Positions 8,036-14,907 of a stretch of DNA of 16,954 nt are shown in pieces (the stretch's first letter is position 1; each line of letters opens with the position of its first letter). The stretch is from NCBI GenBank assembly GCA_034678415.1, contig JAXDBV010000044.1:1-16954 (forward strand), given 5' to 3'. The stretch is from JAXDBV01 sp034678415 (lineage in GTDB: Bacteria > Bacteroidota > Bacteroidia > Bacteroidales > VadinHA17). The notes beneath the pieces are model-generated. The model was given only the letters and a program-made list of their open reading frames with translations, did no database searches and was not told the DNA's origin. The position numbers were made by a program, and so were the translations under genes.

Positions 8036-9127
8036 TCATTTTATGATTCTCACCTTTTCGGTAGGCGAATACCTTATATTTCGTTCGTCCACACTATCCA
8101 CCACGTTTTTTGCCAGCTGCATAAACGCTTGCCCGACGGGCGACTGGTCATCGAGAGCGGCCGGATGTCCCTCATCACCTCCCTCACGTATACCCTGAAC
8201 CAGCGGAATTTGTCCAAGGAGACGAACGCCCATCTGCTGAGCCAGACGGCTCACCCCATCGCGACCAAAGATATAGTATCTGTTCTGTGGCAGTTCGGCC
8301 GGAGTGAACCACGCCATATTCTCCACCAGTCCAAGAACCGGTACATTGATCTTCTCGCTCCTGAACATATTGATCCCTTTAACGGCGTCAGCAAGCGCCA
8401 CTTCCTGGGGTGTACTAACGATGACAGCGCCGGTGACCGCCACTTCCTGTACCAGTGTGAGGTGAATATCGCTGGTTCCGGGCGGTAAATCAACCAACAG
8501 GTAATCCAGAACACCCCAGTCACCCTGAGTCATCAGTTGTTTGAGGAAATTTGAAGCCATGGGGCCTCTCCATATCGTGGCATCTTCTGCATCGATAAAA
8601 AACCCGATTGACAGCAATTTCACGCCGTATTTTTCTACCGGTATGATCAGTTCCTTCTCCCCGACAGTTTCAACCACCGGTTTGGCTTCGAGTGCACTGA
8701 ACATTCTGGGCAGGGAAGGACCGAACACATCGGCATCGATCAGACCTACCGGATGCCCTAGTTTGGCAAGGGCAACAGCTAGGTTGGTAGCAACTGTTGA
8801 TTTTCCAACTCCCCCCTTACCGGAGGCAACAGCCACAATGTTTTTCACTTCCCGCAGCGGCGCTTCCTCGACCATGGAGGCTGACGAATCGCCTTCCTCA
8901 ATGACAACTTCCATTCCTTTTCCCAGAGAGCTCTCGAGAGCATGAAGGCAGGCATTCTTCAGGGTACGTGCAAAAGGATCCCTGGAGCGGGGAAAAACTA
9001 AGCCAAATGATATTTTATTCCCGTCAGTGCGAATATTCCGTATCATACCCAGGCTTACCAGATCATTCTTCTTCTCCGGGTGAATAATGGTTTTCAGGAT
9101 TTCCAACACCTGTGACTCACTGACCAT
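8036..9127 (-). CDS. mrp: Mrp/ApbC/NBP35-family iron-sulfur carrier ATPase
   Basis: The 363-residue product has an N-terminal MIP18/DUF59-type domain (about 5-80) and a P-loop ATPase domain with the deviant Walker A SGKGGVGKST at 102-111, followed by DADVFGPS at 131-138 and the Walker B-like LLVDLPPGTSD at 210-220. The family carries Fe-S clusters to apoproteins. The CxxC that normally follows VENM is absent; this stretch reads WFTPAELPQNRYYIFG. The start is set at the ATG at 9127 (MVSESQ). The frame is open to an ATG at 9181 that overlaps the previous gene's stop as ATGA, but those 18 extra residues look unlike the family, and a -7 promoter element (9162-9169) lies inside them. The NifU-like gene follows after 28 nt. 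Confidence 0.9.
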   Translation of the reverse strand: MVSESQVLEILKTIIHPEKKNDLVSLGMIRNIRTDGNKISFGLVFPRSRDPFARTLKNACLHALESSLGKGMEVVIEEGDSSASMVEEAPLREVKNIVAVASGKGGVGKSTVATNLAVALAKLGHPVGLIDADVFGPSLPRMFSALEAKPVVETVGEKELIIPVEKYGVKLLSIGFFIDAEDATIWRGPMASNFLKQLMTQGDWGVLDYLLVDLPPGTSDIHLTLVQEVAVTGAVIVSTPQEVALADAVKGINMFRSEKINVPVLGLVENMAWFTPAELPQNRYYIFGRDGVSRLAQQMGVRLLGQIPLVQGIREGGDEGHPAALDDQSPVGQAFMQLAKNVVDSVDERNIRYSPTEKVRIIK

Positions 9128-9161
9128 GGAATAATTTTTAATAAGACTGATTTTAAAGATG

Positions 9162-9169
9162 CAAATATA
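9162..9169 (-). promoter_or_regulatory. Bacteroidota-type -7 promoter element for mrp
   Basis: On the minus strand the sequence is TATATTTG, an exact match to the Bacteroidota sigma-factor -7 consensus TAnnTTTG. It lies 34 nt upstream of the chosen mrp ATG (9127) in an AT-rich gap after the ATL gene. No convincing -33 TTG is found at the usual distance, so this is a half-supported promoter. It argues against the longer start at 9181. Confidence 0.5.
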
Positions 9170-9177
9170 ATGATTTC

Positions 9178-9531
9178 TCATCGTCGTTTGCCGGAGGCAG
9201 GTAATTCTTTTGCCGGGTCCCAGAATTTTTCCTTCCAGTTCACAACCCTGTCGTCTTCAACTATTATACCTTCGTTCCTGAGCAACTGTTCCATCACTGT
9301 TGGACCGCCGAAATGGTATTTACCGGTGAGGAGACCGTTCCTGTTCAGCACCCTGTGAGCAGGCACGAAATGCTTGCTGCTGTGGGAGGCATTCAGTGCC
9401 CAGCCTACCATCCGGGCTGATCTTCCCGTGCCCAGGTATCGTGCGATAGCGCCATAACTGGTAACACAGCCAAACGGAATCATGCGTGTCACGTTGTAAA
9501 CCTTTTCGAAGAAATGTTCAGTGTTCTTCAT
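9178..9531 (-). CDS. Alkyltransferase-like (ATL) protein, MGMT family without catalytic cysteine
   Basis: A 117-residue protein matching the O6-alkylguanine-DNA alkyltransferase C-terminal domain: VTSYGAIARYLG at 23-34, the arginine-finger segment RSARMVGWALN at 37-47, and the active-site strand VPAHRVLNRNG at 56-66. In true MGMTs this strand is PCHRV with an acceptor Cys; here the position is Ala58. Proteins with Trp or Ala at this site are alkyltransferase-like proteins. They bind alkylated guanine, flip it out and recruit nucleotide excision repair rather than repairing it themselves. Length and lack of the N-terminal Ada/Ogt domain fit the ATL class. The ATG at 9531 overlaps the end of trmB by 14 nt, suggesting coupled translation. 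Confidence 0.9.
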   Translation of the reverse strand: MKNTEHFFEKVYNVTRMIPFGCVTSYGAIARYLGTGRSARMVGWALNASHSSKHFVPAHRVLNRNGLLTGKYHFGGPTVMEQLLRNEGIIVEDDRVVNWKEKFWDPAKELPASGKRR

Positions 9532-10225
9532 CTGTCAGGTCAATAAAATGTTCCACAATACCCGGAATAAATCGAAGGTAATGGATGTTCAATCCCGCGG
9601 CAAGGTATTGCTTTTCATAAAAGGTTTGTATAGCGGCTACATCATCCTGTATGACCGAGGCGTAGAGGTTTTCCGTTGCAAGGACGGGTTGGATTCCGTT
9701 ACCCTTCAGAAGATTCAGTGTATACTCATACAGTTGCCGGCAGTCGGTCTTCAGGTGGATAATCCCTCCCCTGGAGAGAAACCGATTATAGATGTTCAGG
9801 AATGATGGTGCGATAAGCCGTTTTTTCCATCTTCTTCTTTTCAGCTGGGGATCGGGAAAGGTGAGCCATATCTCGGATATTTCCCCTGCCGAGAAGAAAG
9901 CTTCCATCAGCTCGATGCGTGTACGGAGGAACGCCACGTTGTTCAGTCCTTCTCGCAGCGCTTCGCTTGCACCGGTCCATATCCTTGCCCCCTTGATATC
10001 GATGCCGATAAAGTTCTTTTCCGGGTACTTTTTTGCCAGCCCTACCGTATATTCTCCCTTCCCGCACCCCAGCTCAAGCACGATGGGGCGGGAATTATGA
10101 AACACCTCAGCAGCCCATCTCCCTTTCAGGGCATGGTCGTGGTTCAGGATATCGTTCACCGGAGGCTGAAAAACATTGGGAAATGTTTTCATCTTCTCAA
10201 ACTTTTTCAGTTTGCGTTTCCCCAC
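9518..10225 (-). CDS. trmB: tRNA (guanine-N7-)-methyltransferase TrmB
   Basis: SAM-dependent enzyme that makes m7G46 in tRNA variable loops. The 235-residue product has the SAM-binding motif LELGCGKGEY at 50-59, Asp76 in FIGIDIKGAR, the family signature WLTFPDPQLKRRRWKKR at 120-136, and HLKTD at 157-161. The start is a GTG at 10225, giving MGKRKLKKFE, which fits the usual Bacteroidota TrmB beginning (MGKxKLxKF). The next in-frame ATG (10192) would cut off this conserved segment. The GTG lies 12 nt after the gldH stop in the same frame, and the 3' end overlaps the ATL gene by 14 nt, so the gene is embedded in a tight operon. Confidence 0.94.
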   Translation of the reverse strand: MGKRKLKKFEKMKTFPNVFQPPVNDILNHDHALKGRWAAEVFHNSRPIVLELGCGKGEYTVGLAKKYPEKNFIGIDIKGARIWTGASEALREGLNNVAFLRTRIELMEAFFSAGEISEIWLTFPDPQLKRRRWKKRLIAPSFLNIYNRFLSRGGIIHLKTDCRQLYEYTLNLLKGNGIQPVLATENLYASVIQDDVAAIQTFYEKQYLAAGLNIHYLRFIPGIVEHFIDLTDEEH

Positions 10226-10237
10226 CCCGTAATGATT

Positions 10238-10708
10238 TTATGGTTTGGCTTTTTCGATCCTGAGCCCCAGGTCAAGAATCTCTTTCAGCTCATTGGTACG
10301 CATGGCGTGTTGTATCTCAAAGGTAAAGGTTCCTGTATAGGGAAAAACAACATTTTTCTTGTACGGGAACCGCAGGGAATAAATATCCCCCAGTCCGCTG
10401 CCGTACCATTTTCCTCTCTCATCTGCAAGGATACATTCCACGGTGTCGCGAATGGAATAACCGTTGGGAGCCATCGTTGTTACAAACAGGAACAGGTTGC
10501 TGTTTTTATACCTGTTGCTGTTCCTCACGTTCAGGTAAATATCGTAACTATTGATGGTATCATTCATATTGACAAGGAATTGCATGATCCTGTCCTTGTG
10601 CCATGAACGGGCCGGAATATGCCTGTTCTCTTCAAATATCCTGTCGGGATCACAGGAATGAAGGAGTGGTAAGAGACCGATGATCAGGCAGATGAAGGAT
10701 CGTTGCAT
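10238..10708 (-). CDS. gldH: Gliding motility lipoprotein GldH
   Basis: A 156-residue lipoprotein with an N-terminal signal peptide ending in LLHSC, so Cys19 is the predicted lipidation site. The mature part matches my recollection of the GldH family: DRIFEENRHIP early, a beta-rich middle with YLNVRNSNRYKNSNLFLFV, the segment GKWYGSGLGDIYSLRFPYK, and the C-terminal TFEIQHAMR before LKEILDLGLRIE. GldH is needed for gliding in Flavobacterium johnsoniae and is widespread in Bacteroidota, including non-gliders; its biochemical role is unknown. The gene begins 3 nt after the stop of the RicT-family gene and is followed after 12 nt by trmB. Its position suggests expression together with housekeeping genes. 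Confidence 0.9.
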   Translation of the reverse strand: MQRSFICLIIGLLPLLHSCDPDRIFEENRHIPARSWHKDRIMQFLVNMNDTINSYDIYLNVRNSNRYKNSNLFLFVTTMAPNGYSIRDTVECILADERGKWYGSGLGDIYSLRFPYKKNVVFPYTGTFTFEIQHAMRTNELKEILDLGLRIEKAKP

Positions 10709-10711
10709 TTC

Positions 10712-11875
10712 CTAAGAAGAATGATGGTGCGGGTGATTACCCTTTCCCTTTTTCCGTTTCTTACGTTTATGTGTATGTATATCAGTGAATCTGTCGGGAC
10801 TTTCTTCCTCGATCACATTGTTATACTCCACCTGTGCCGGTAGTTCCTTCTGCAATTCCCCGGAGAGTTTTTTCACCTTGATCCCTTTCCTGTTCAGTTC
10901 AACGATCTCCCTCACTCTTCCGACAGGCAGAGGTATGAAGCCGGTGGTGGACTCTTTGTCAAATGAATACCACATGATACGGTTGAACACGTCGGATTTC
11001 TGGTAATAGGCGGTACCTTCCTCACTGACCAGTTCCACCGTGACATCGGGGAAGTCTTTTTGTGCGTCTATATAACAATCGAGTTCATAGTTGAGACAGC
11101 ACTTGAGTTTGCCACACTGGCCGGCCAGTTTCTGCGGGTTCAGGGAGAGGTCCTGGTAGCGTGCCGAGGTAGTCGTCACCGAGACGAAGTGGCTGATCCA
11201 TGTGCAGCAGCACAGTTCGCGTCCGCAGGGACCAATACCGCCGATCCGGCCGGCTTCCTGTCTTGCCCCTATCTGTCTCATCTCAATCCTGACCTTGAAC
11301 TCTTCGGCCAGAACCTTTATAAGTTCCCTGAAATCGACTCGTTCATCGGCGATGTAGTAGAAGATGGCTTTGGTTTTGTCGCCCTGGTATTCCACATCCC
11401 CTATTTTCATATCCAGCTTCAGGTCGGCTGCAATCTTCCGCGCCTTGAGCATAGTACTGTTTTCCAGGTTTATGGCTTCTTTCCACTTTTCAATATCGGC
11501 GGGCTTGGCCTTGCGGTATATCATTCTCAGCTCTTCAGATTGTGCATCGATGTTAAGTTTCCTGAGCTGGAATTCCACCAGGTGCCCGTACAGTGAAACG
11601 ATGCCTATATCATGTCCCGGGCTGGCTTCCACTGCCACGATATCACCTTTCTTCAAACGCAGGTGATTTACATTCCTGTAATAGCCCTTGCGTGTATTTT
11701 TGAACTTAACCTCAACAATATCGGTAAGACTTGATGTTCCGGGAACACCCTGGAGCCAGTTAAAGGTGCCGAGCTTTGAGCAGGAGTCAAATTTCTGGGC
11801 TGATACCTCTCCCGATTCTGCCAGTGAGCTGATGTTGTTACAGCACACCCTGCCGTTGTTCACTTCGTCATTCAT
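10712..11875 (-). CDS. ricT: RicT/YaaT-family PSP1-domain protein
   Basis: The 387-residue product belongs to the PSP1/RicT (YaaT) family. Visible hallmarks are an N-terminal VEVKFKNTRKGYY segment, a basic RLKKGDIVAVE strand, RVDFRELIKVLAEEFKVRIEM, and the cysteine-rich core GGIGPCGRELCCC followed by LSLNPQKLAGQCGKLKCCL. In Bacillus subtilis RicT is part of the Fe-S-containing Ric complex that tunes RNase Y processing; the role in Bacteroidota is not established. The C-terminus is a Lys/His-rich tail (KRKKRKKGKG then HPHHH). The ATG at 11875 is preferred over one at 11950. The longer form would overlap holB by 34 nt, and a good -7/-33 promoter lies between the two starts. gldH follows after 3 nt. 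Confidence 0.88.
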   Translation of the reverse strand: MNDEVNNGRVCCNNISSLAESGEVSAQKFDSCSKLGTFNWLQGVPGTSSLTDIVEVKFKNTRKGYYRNVNHLRLKKGDIVAVEASPGHDIGIVSLYGHLVEFQLRKLNIDAQSEELRMIYRKAKPADIEKWKEAINLENSTMLKARKIAADLKLDMKIGDVEYQGDKTKAIFYYIADERVDFRELIKVLAEEFKVRIEMRQIGARQEAGRIGGIGPCGRELCCCTWISHFVSVTTTSARYQDLSLNPQKLAGQCGKLKCCLNYELDCYIDAQKDFPDVTVELVSEEGTAYYQKSDVFNRIMWYSFDKESTTGFIPLPVGRVREIVELNRKGIKVKKLSGELQKELPAQVEYNNVIEEESPDRFTDIHTHKRKKRKKGKGNHPHHHSS

Positions 11876-11901
11876 TACCTGCCCTGGTTGGTTTGTAACA
11901 G

Positions 11902-11931
11902 CAAAGTTAAGATATTTTATGTCCTGATCAA
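11902..11931 (-). promoter_or_regulatory. Promoter for ricT-gldH-trmB-ATL group
   Basis: On the minus strand, TTG (11931-11929), a 19-nt spacer, then TAACTTTG (11909-11902). This matches the Bacteroidota TTG / TAnnTTTG promoter pattern. The -7 element falls just beyond the holB stop and 27 nt upstream of the ricT ATG at 11875, while the -33 lies inside the holB 3' end. It supports a separate transcript starting before ricT. Confidence 0.6.
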
Positions 11932-13053
11932 TCCGGATACTTTCAGGCACAGATCCATCAGTACTATACGGGAGTTACCGTTATCTTCAATGTCCCTGTA
12001 GGCAGCGGTGAGTTCATCCGAGACTTTGTGAACATTACCGGCATGGATGAATTTTGAGAACCGTGAACAGAATTCGGCTTCTTCAGCGGTGAGGCAGTTG
12101 AGTTCTTCTGTCTTACCTGGAACCAGGGACAACAGCATATTCTCCCTGATCATTCCGAGGGCGTATGAAAGGAATTCCTTTTGTTTTTCACGGCCGGCCG
12201 CGGCCATCTCTTCCACCCAGGTACTGATCTCCTGCACACGATAGCCATAGCTGCCGCGCATAAACCGTTTGAAGAGTTCGAAGTTAACCGGTGCTTCTTC
12301 CCTTGCCGTCGCGAGTGACCTGGCCACATGGTAGTCGCCGCGGCTGATCCGTGCAATTTGTCGTGCATCCTCATCGGCCAAGCTAAACTCCTGTTGTACA
12401 GCCTGTTGAATAAGCGACACCGCAAGAGGCTGTAACCTCAGCACCTGGGTGCGTGATATAATGGTAGGCAACAATTTTTCAGGATGTTCCGTCACCAGAA
12501 AGAAGACCGTCCTGGAAAAGGGCTCTTCCAGCGTCTTAAGAAGCTTGTTGGATGCCGCGATAAGCATTTTTTCAGGCAACCAGATGATTATTAACTTGTA
12601 ATCCGATTCATAAGTCTTCAGTGCAAGCTTCCGGATGATGGATCCACTTTCTTTGACACTGATAAAACCCTGCTTGTTTTCTATACCTATATGGCTGTAC
12701 CACTGGTTAGTGGTAAGGTATGGATTGCCGAGCACACACTCCCGCCATTCATGGATAAAATCATCGCTCACCGGATCTTTTATGTTCTTGGTCCCGTTAT
12801 TGACCGGAAAAACAAAATGAAGGTCCGGATGAACCAGACCATTGTATTTGCTGCACGAGGGACATTCCCCGCATGCATCGTCCACCCGCTTATCGGTACA
12901 GGCAAGGTACCGTGCAAATGCGATAGCCAGCGGCAATCCGCCGTAGCCTGCAGGACCGGCCAGCAAGATAGCATGTGCCACCCGATTTTCCGCATGCGAC
13001 TGAAGAAAATTCCTCTTCAGGGGATCCTGCCCCAGCACTTCTTTCATCAACAT
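11917..13053 (-). CDS. holB: DNA polymerase III delta' subunit
   Basis: A 378-residue AAA+ clamp-loader protein. The Walker A position reads GPAGYGGLPLA (33-43) and lacks the GKT of an active ATPase, as is typical for the catalytically inert delta' subunit. A zinc module is visible as Cys52, Cys61, Cys64 and Cys67 (C-x8-C-x2-C-x2-C). ISRTQVLRLQPL contains the SRx arginine finger that delta' supplies to its neighbour's ATP site. KLLKTLEEP precedes it, as in other delta'/tau proteins. The clamp loader places the beta sliding clamp on DNA. The start is the ATG at 13053; an in-frame ATG two codons later (13047) is equally possible. It is divergent from pgk, sharing a 148-nt promoter region, and is followed by ricT. 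Confidence 0.92.
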   Translation of the reverse strand: MLMKEVLGQDPLKRNFLQSHAENRVAHAILLAGPAGYGGLPLAIAFARYLACTDKRVDDACGECPSCSKYNGLVHPDLHFVFPVNNGTKNIKDPVSDDFIHEWRECVLGNPYLTTNQWYSHIGIENKQGFISVKESGSIIRKLALKTYESDYKLIIIWLPEKMLIAASNKLLKTLEEPFSRTVFFLVTEHPEKLLPTIISRTQVLRLQPLAVSLIQQAVQQEFSLADEDARQIARISRGDYHVARSLATAREEAPVNFELFKRFMRGSYGYRVQEISTWVEEMAAAGREKQKEFLSYALGMIRENMLLSLVPGKTEELNCLTAEEAEFCSRFSKFIHAGNVHKVSDELTAAYRDIEDNGNSRIVLMDLCLKVSGLIRT

Positions 13054-13113
13054 GATACTGCTCCCGTATGGTATTGTCCCGGGTAAAATTAACCTTAATT
13101 CTTGTATTGAAAA

Positions 13114-13144
13114 TTGCTACTCCCAAAATATCTTAATATTTTTG
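13114..13144 (+). promoter_or_regulatory. Promoter for pgk
   Basis: TTG (13114-13116), a 20-nt spacer, then TATTTTTG (13137-13144), matching the Bacteroidota TTG / TAnnTTTG pattern. It is 57 nt upstream of the pgk ATG at 13202. The -7 box lies in the left arm of a perfect inverted repeat whose other arm holds the same box for the opposite strand. Confidence 0.6.
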
Positions 13145-13169
13145 TCTGCCGTAAAACGGACAAAAATAT
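13136..13169. repeat. Perfect 11-bp inverted repeat in the holB-pgk divergent region
   Basis: ATATTTTTGTC at 13136-13146 is the exact reverse complement of GACAAAAATAT at 13159-13169, separated by 12 nt. Each arm contains a TATTTTTG -7 element, one per strand. An alternative register pairs an inner CCG with CGG around a TAAAA loop. It could be a paired-promoter arrangement, an operator, or both. It is not a terminator: both flanking genes start outward from it. Confidence 0.75.
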
Positions 13170-13190
13170 CCTTACTAATTCTAACAACAA
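13161..13190 (-). promoter_or_regulatory. Candidate holB promoter
   Basis: On the minus strand, TTG (13190-13188), a 19-nt spacer, then TATTTTTG (13168-13161), matching TTG / TAnnTTTG. It would give a leader of about 100 nt before the holB ATG at 13053. The -7 element lies in the right arm of the inverted repeat described separately. A weaker alternative nearer the gene is TAATTTTA at 13084-13091, which misses the final G and lacks a -33. Confidence 0.45.
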
Positions 13191-13201
13191 TAATCCCGCT
13201 T

Positions 13202-14461
13202 ATGAAAACGGTTGAGACCTTTAATTTTAAAGGCAAGAAAGCCATTGTCAGGGTAGATTTCAACGTTCCTCTTGACAAGAAGACCTTTGAAGTAACCGAT
13301 GATACACGCATACGTGGAGCACTTCCCACGATAAAAAAGATACTCGCTGACGGGGGGTGCTGCATCCTGATGTCGCACCTGGGAAGACCTGATGGTGTGC
13401 GCCAGGAGAAGTACTCCCTGAAGCATGTGGTAGATCCCCTTTCCAGGCTTCTGGGAATGGAAGTGAAATTTGCTGACGACTGTGTGGGGAACTCTGCCCG
13501 CTCCTTATCCGCCTCACTGAAGCCCGGTGAATTACTGCTACTGGAAAATGTCCGTTTTTACCTCGAGGAAGAAGGAAAGCCTGTATTACCGGAAAATGTT
13601 ACCGATGAGCAGAAAAAAGCGGCCAAGGAAGAAATGAAAAAGAAACAGAAGGAATTCACTGCCCGGCTGGCCGCCCTGGCCGACTGCTATGTGAATGACG
13701 CCTTCGGTACCGCCCACAGGGCCCATGCCTCCACCACAATGATCGCCACCTATTTCCCTGGAAAAAGCATGTTTGGATACCTGATCGAGGCTGAACTGAG
13801 AGCTATGGATAGAATATTGAGATCATCCGAGAAACCGGTTACCGCCATCATGGGAGGCGCCAAAGTGTCGGACAAGATACTCGTTATTGAAAATATGCTC
13901 AACAGGGTGGATAACCTCATCATCGGAGGCGGTATGACCTACACCTTCATCAAGGCAAGGGGAGGACAGATCGGTAAATCGCTATGCGAGGAAGACAAGC
14001 TGGATATGGCACTTGACCTCATCAGGAAAGCGGAATCCAAAGGGGTTAAACTAATTCTTCCCGTTGACCAGGTAATCGCTGATAAATTCGAAGATACTGC
14101 CGCCACCGCTATCACCCCGATCGATAAGGGCCGTGAGGGATGGATGGGCCTGGATATCGGACCTGAAACCATCCGGCTCTTTTCTTCCGTTATCAACGGA
14201 TCCAGATCCATCATGTGGAACGGCCCCATGGGTGTATTCGAAATGCCCACCTTCCAGAAAGGTACTGTCGAAATAGCCAAAGCCGTGGCACAGGCAACCG
14301 CAAAAGGAGCTTTCAGCCTGGTGGGAGGGGGAGACTCGGTGGCTGCCGTGAATAAATTCGGTCTGGCCGATAAGGTAAGTTACGTGTCTACCGGAGGAGG
14401 TGCAATGCTCGAATACATGGAAGGAAAAGAACTGCCTGGAATAAAAGTAATACTCGGTTAA
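13202..14461 (+). CDS. pgk: Phosphoglycerate kinase
   Basis: Glycolytic enzyme that transfers the acyl phosphate of 1,3-bisphosphoglycerate to ADP. The 419-residue product has RVDFNVP at 17-23, SHLGRP at 58-63 (substrate arginine), ENVRFY, the conserved VNDAFGTAHRAHAS segment, GGAKVSDK, WNGPMGVFE, and the nucleotide-site GGGDS near the C-terminus followed by STGGGA. Between ENVRFY and ALADCYVNDAF it holds a Lys/Glu-rich insertion of about 20 residues, a form I recall from other Bacteroidota. The frame is open back to 13052, but the ATG at 13202 begins the canonical MKTVETFNFKGKK and lies downstream of a good promoter. It is transcribed divergently from holB. Confidence 0.96.
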   Translation: MKTVETFNFKGKKAIVRVDFNVPLDKKTFEVTDDTRIRGALPTIKKILADGGCCILMSHLGRPDGVRQEKYSLKHVVDPLSRLLGMEVKFADDCVGNSARSLSASLKPGELLLLENVRFYLEEEGKPVLPENVTDEQKKAAKEEMKKKQKEFTARLAALADCYVNDAFGTAHRAHASTTMIATYFPGKSMFGYLIEAELRAMDRILRSSEKPVTAIMGGAKVSDKILVIENMLNRVDNLIIGGGMTYTFIKARGGQIGKSLCEEDKLDMALDLIRKAESKGVKLILPVDQVIADKFEDTAATAITPIDKGREGWMGLDIGPETIRLFSSVINGSRSIMWNGPMGVFEMPTFQKGTVEIAKAVAQATAKGAFSLVGGGDSVAAVNKFGLADKVSYVSTGGGAMLEYMEGKELPGIKVILG

Positions 14462-14907
14462 CAGAAGATTATACCCGGTACCGGCACTCCGTTTGGATTG
14501 TTATTTATTTCATACTCCATATGGATATCAATCTTCTGCAGACAGGCTGACAGGAGCCGATGCGACGAATGCACCGGTAAACGCATCCGTAGCTTCTCAG
14601 GCTATAATGGTAGTATAAATGATCTGAAAATTAGCCCGGATGGCGTGATTTTTGTAGCTGATTCCGGGGAGAATACCAAACTACTCCGGAAACCAGGCCA
14701 AGCCGTTCTTGCTGATGATTATCTCCCCGGGCCAGTGCAAAAGGAACCGACGGCTGCAGGCCCGACCGGTCCAAAAAAAGAGGCATCGGCTTGTGAATTT
14801 AAGGGACGACATACCTGTATGGAAGAGATGAAAAATAAACTATGCGGTGAGTATTTTGTTTAAGTAAGGGAAATGACCGGTAATAAAATGTTAACGGACC
14901 ATAGCCC
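14462..14907. other. Long intergenic stretch between pgk and the lipoprotein gene
   Basis: About 446 nt without an intact gene. It holds a 10-bp palindrome CCGGTACCGG at 14475-14484, just after the pgk stop, with no T-run, so it is not a convincing terminator. It also holds the WD40-like relic listed separately and an AT-rich stretch just before the lipoprotein ATG. I found no exact TAnnTTTG element ahead of 14908; the nearest, TATTTTG around 14852, is one base short in spacing. Confidence 0.6.
14558..14710 (+). pseudogene. Decayed WD40-repeat fragment
   Basis: In the frame starting with a TTG at 14498, the translation contains CDECTGKRIRSFSGYNG, then SINDLKISPDGVIFVADSG and NTKLLRKPGQAV. 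This follows a WD40 blade junction: WDxxTGK-x-IRSF-x-GHxGxIND-x-SPDG, then TIKLWDxxTGQ. Both WD dipeptides are lost (CD and LR), and the conserved GH is GY. The rest of the 121-codon frame is rich in Cys, Lys and Pro and looks unlike a folded protein. The best reading is a remnant of about one and a half WD40 repeats from a lost gene. A short expressed protein is possible but unlikely, as there is no signal peptide or convincing start. Confidence 0.4.

Noticed and set aside
11876..11950. Longer ricT start at 11950
   Set aside because: It would overlap holB by 34 nt, and its promoter lies downstream of that start.
14475..14484. CCGGTACCGG palindrome after pgk as terminator
   Set aside because: It is short, has no loop and no T-run, so it is more likely a chance palindrome.
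14498..14863. Complete 121-codon gene with TTG start
   Set aside because: The start is weak, the composition is odd, and only the WD40-like middle is recognisable; treated as a relic instead.
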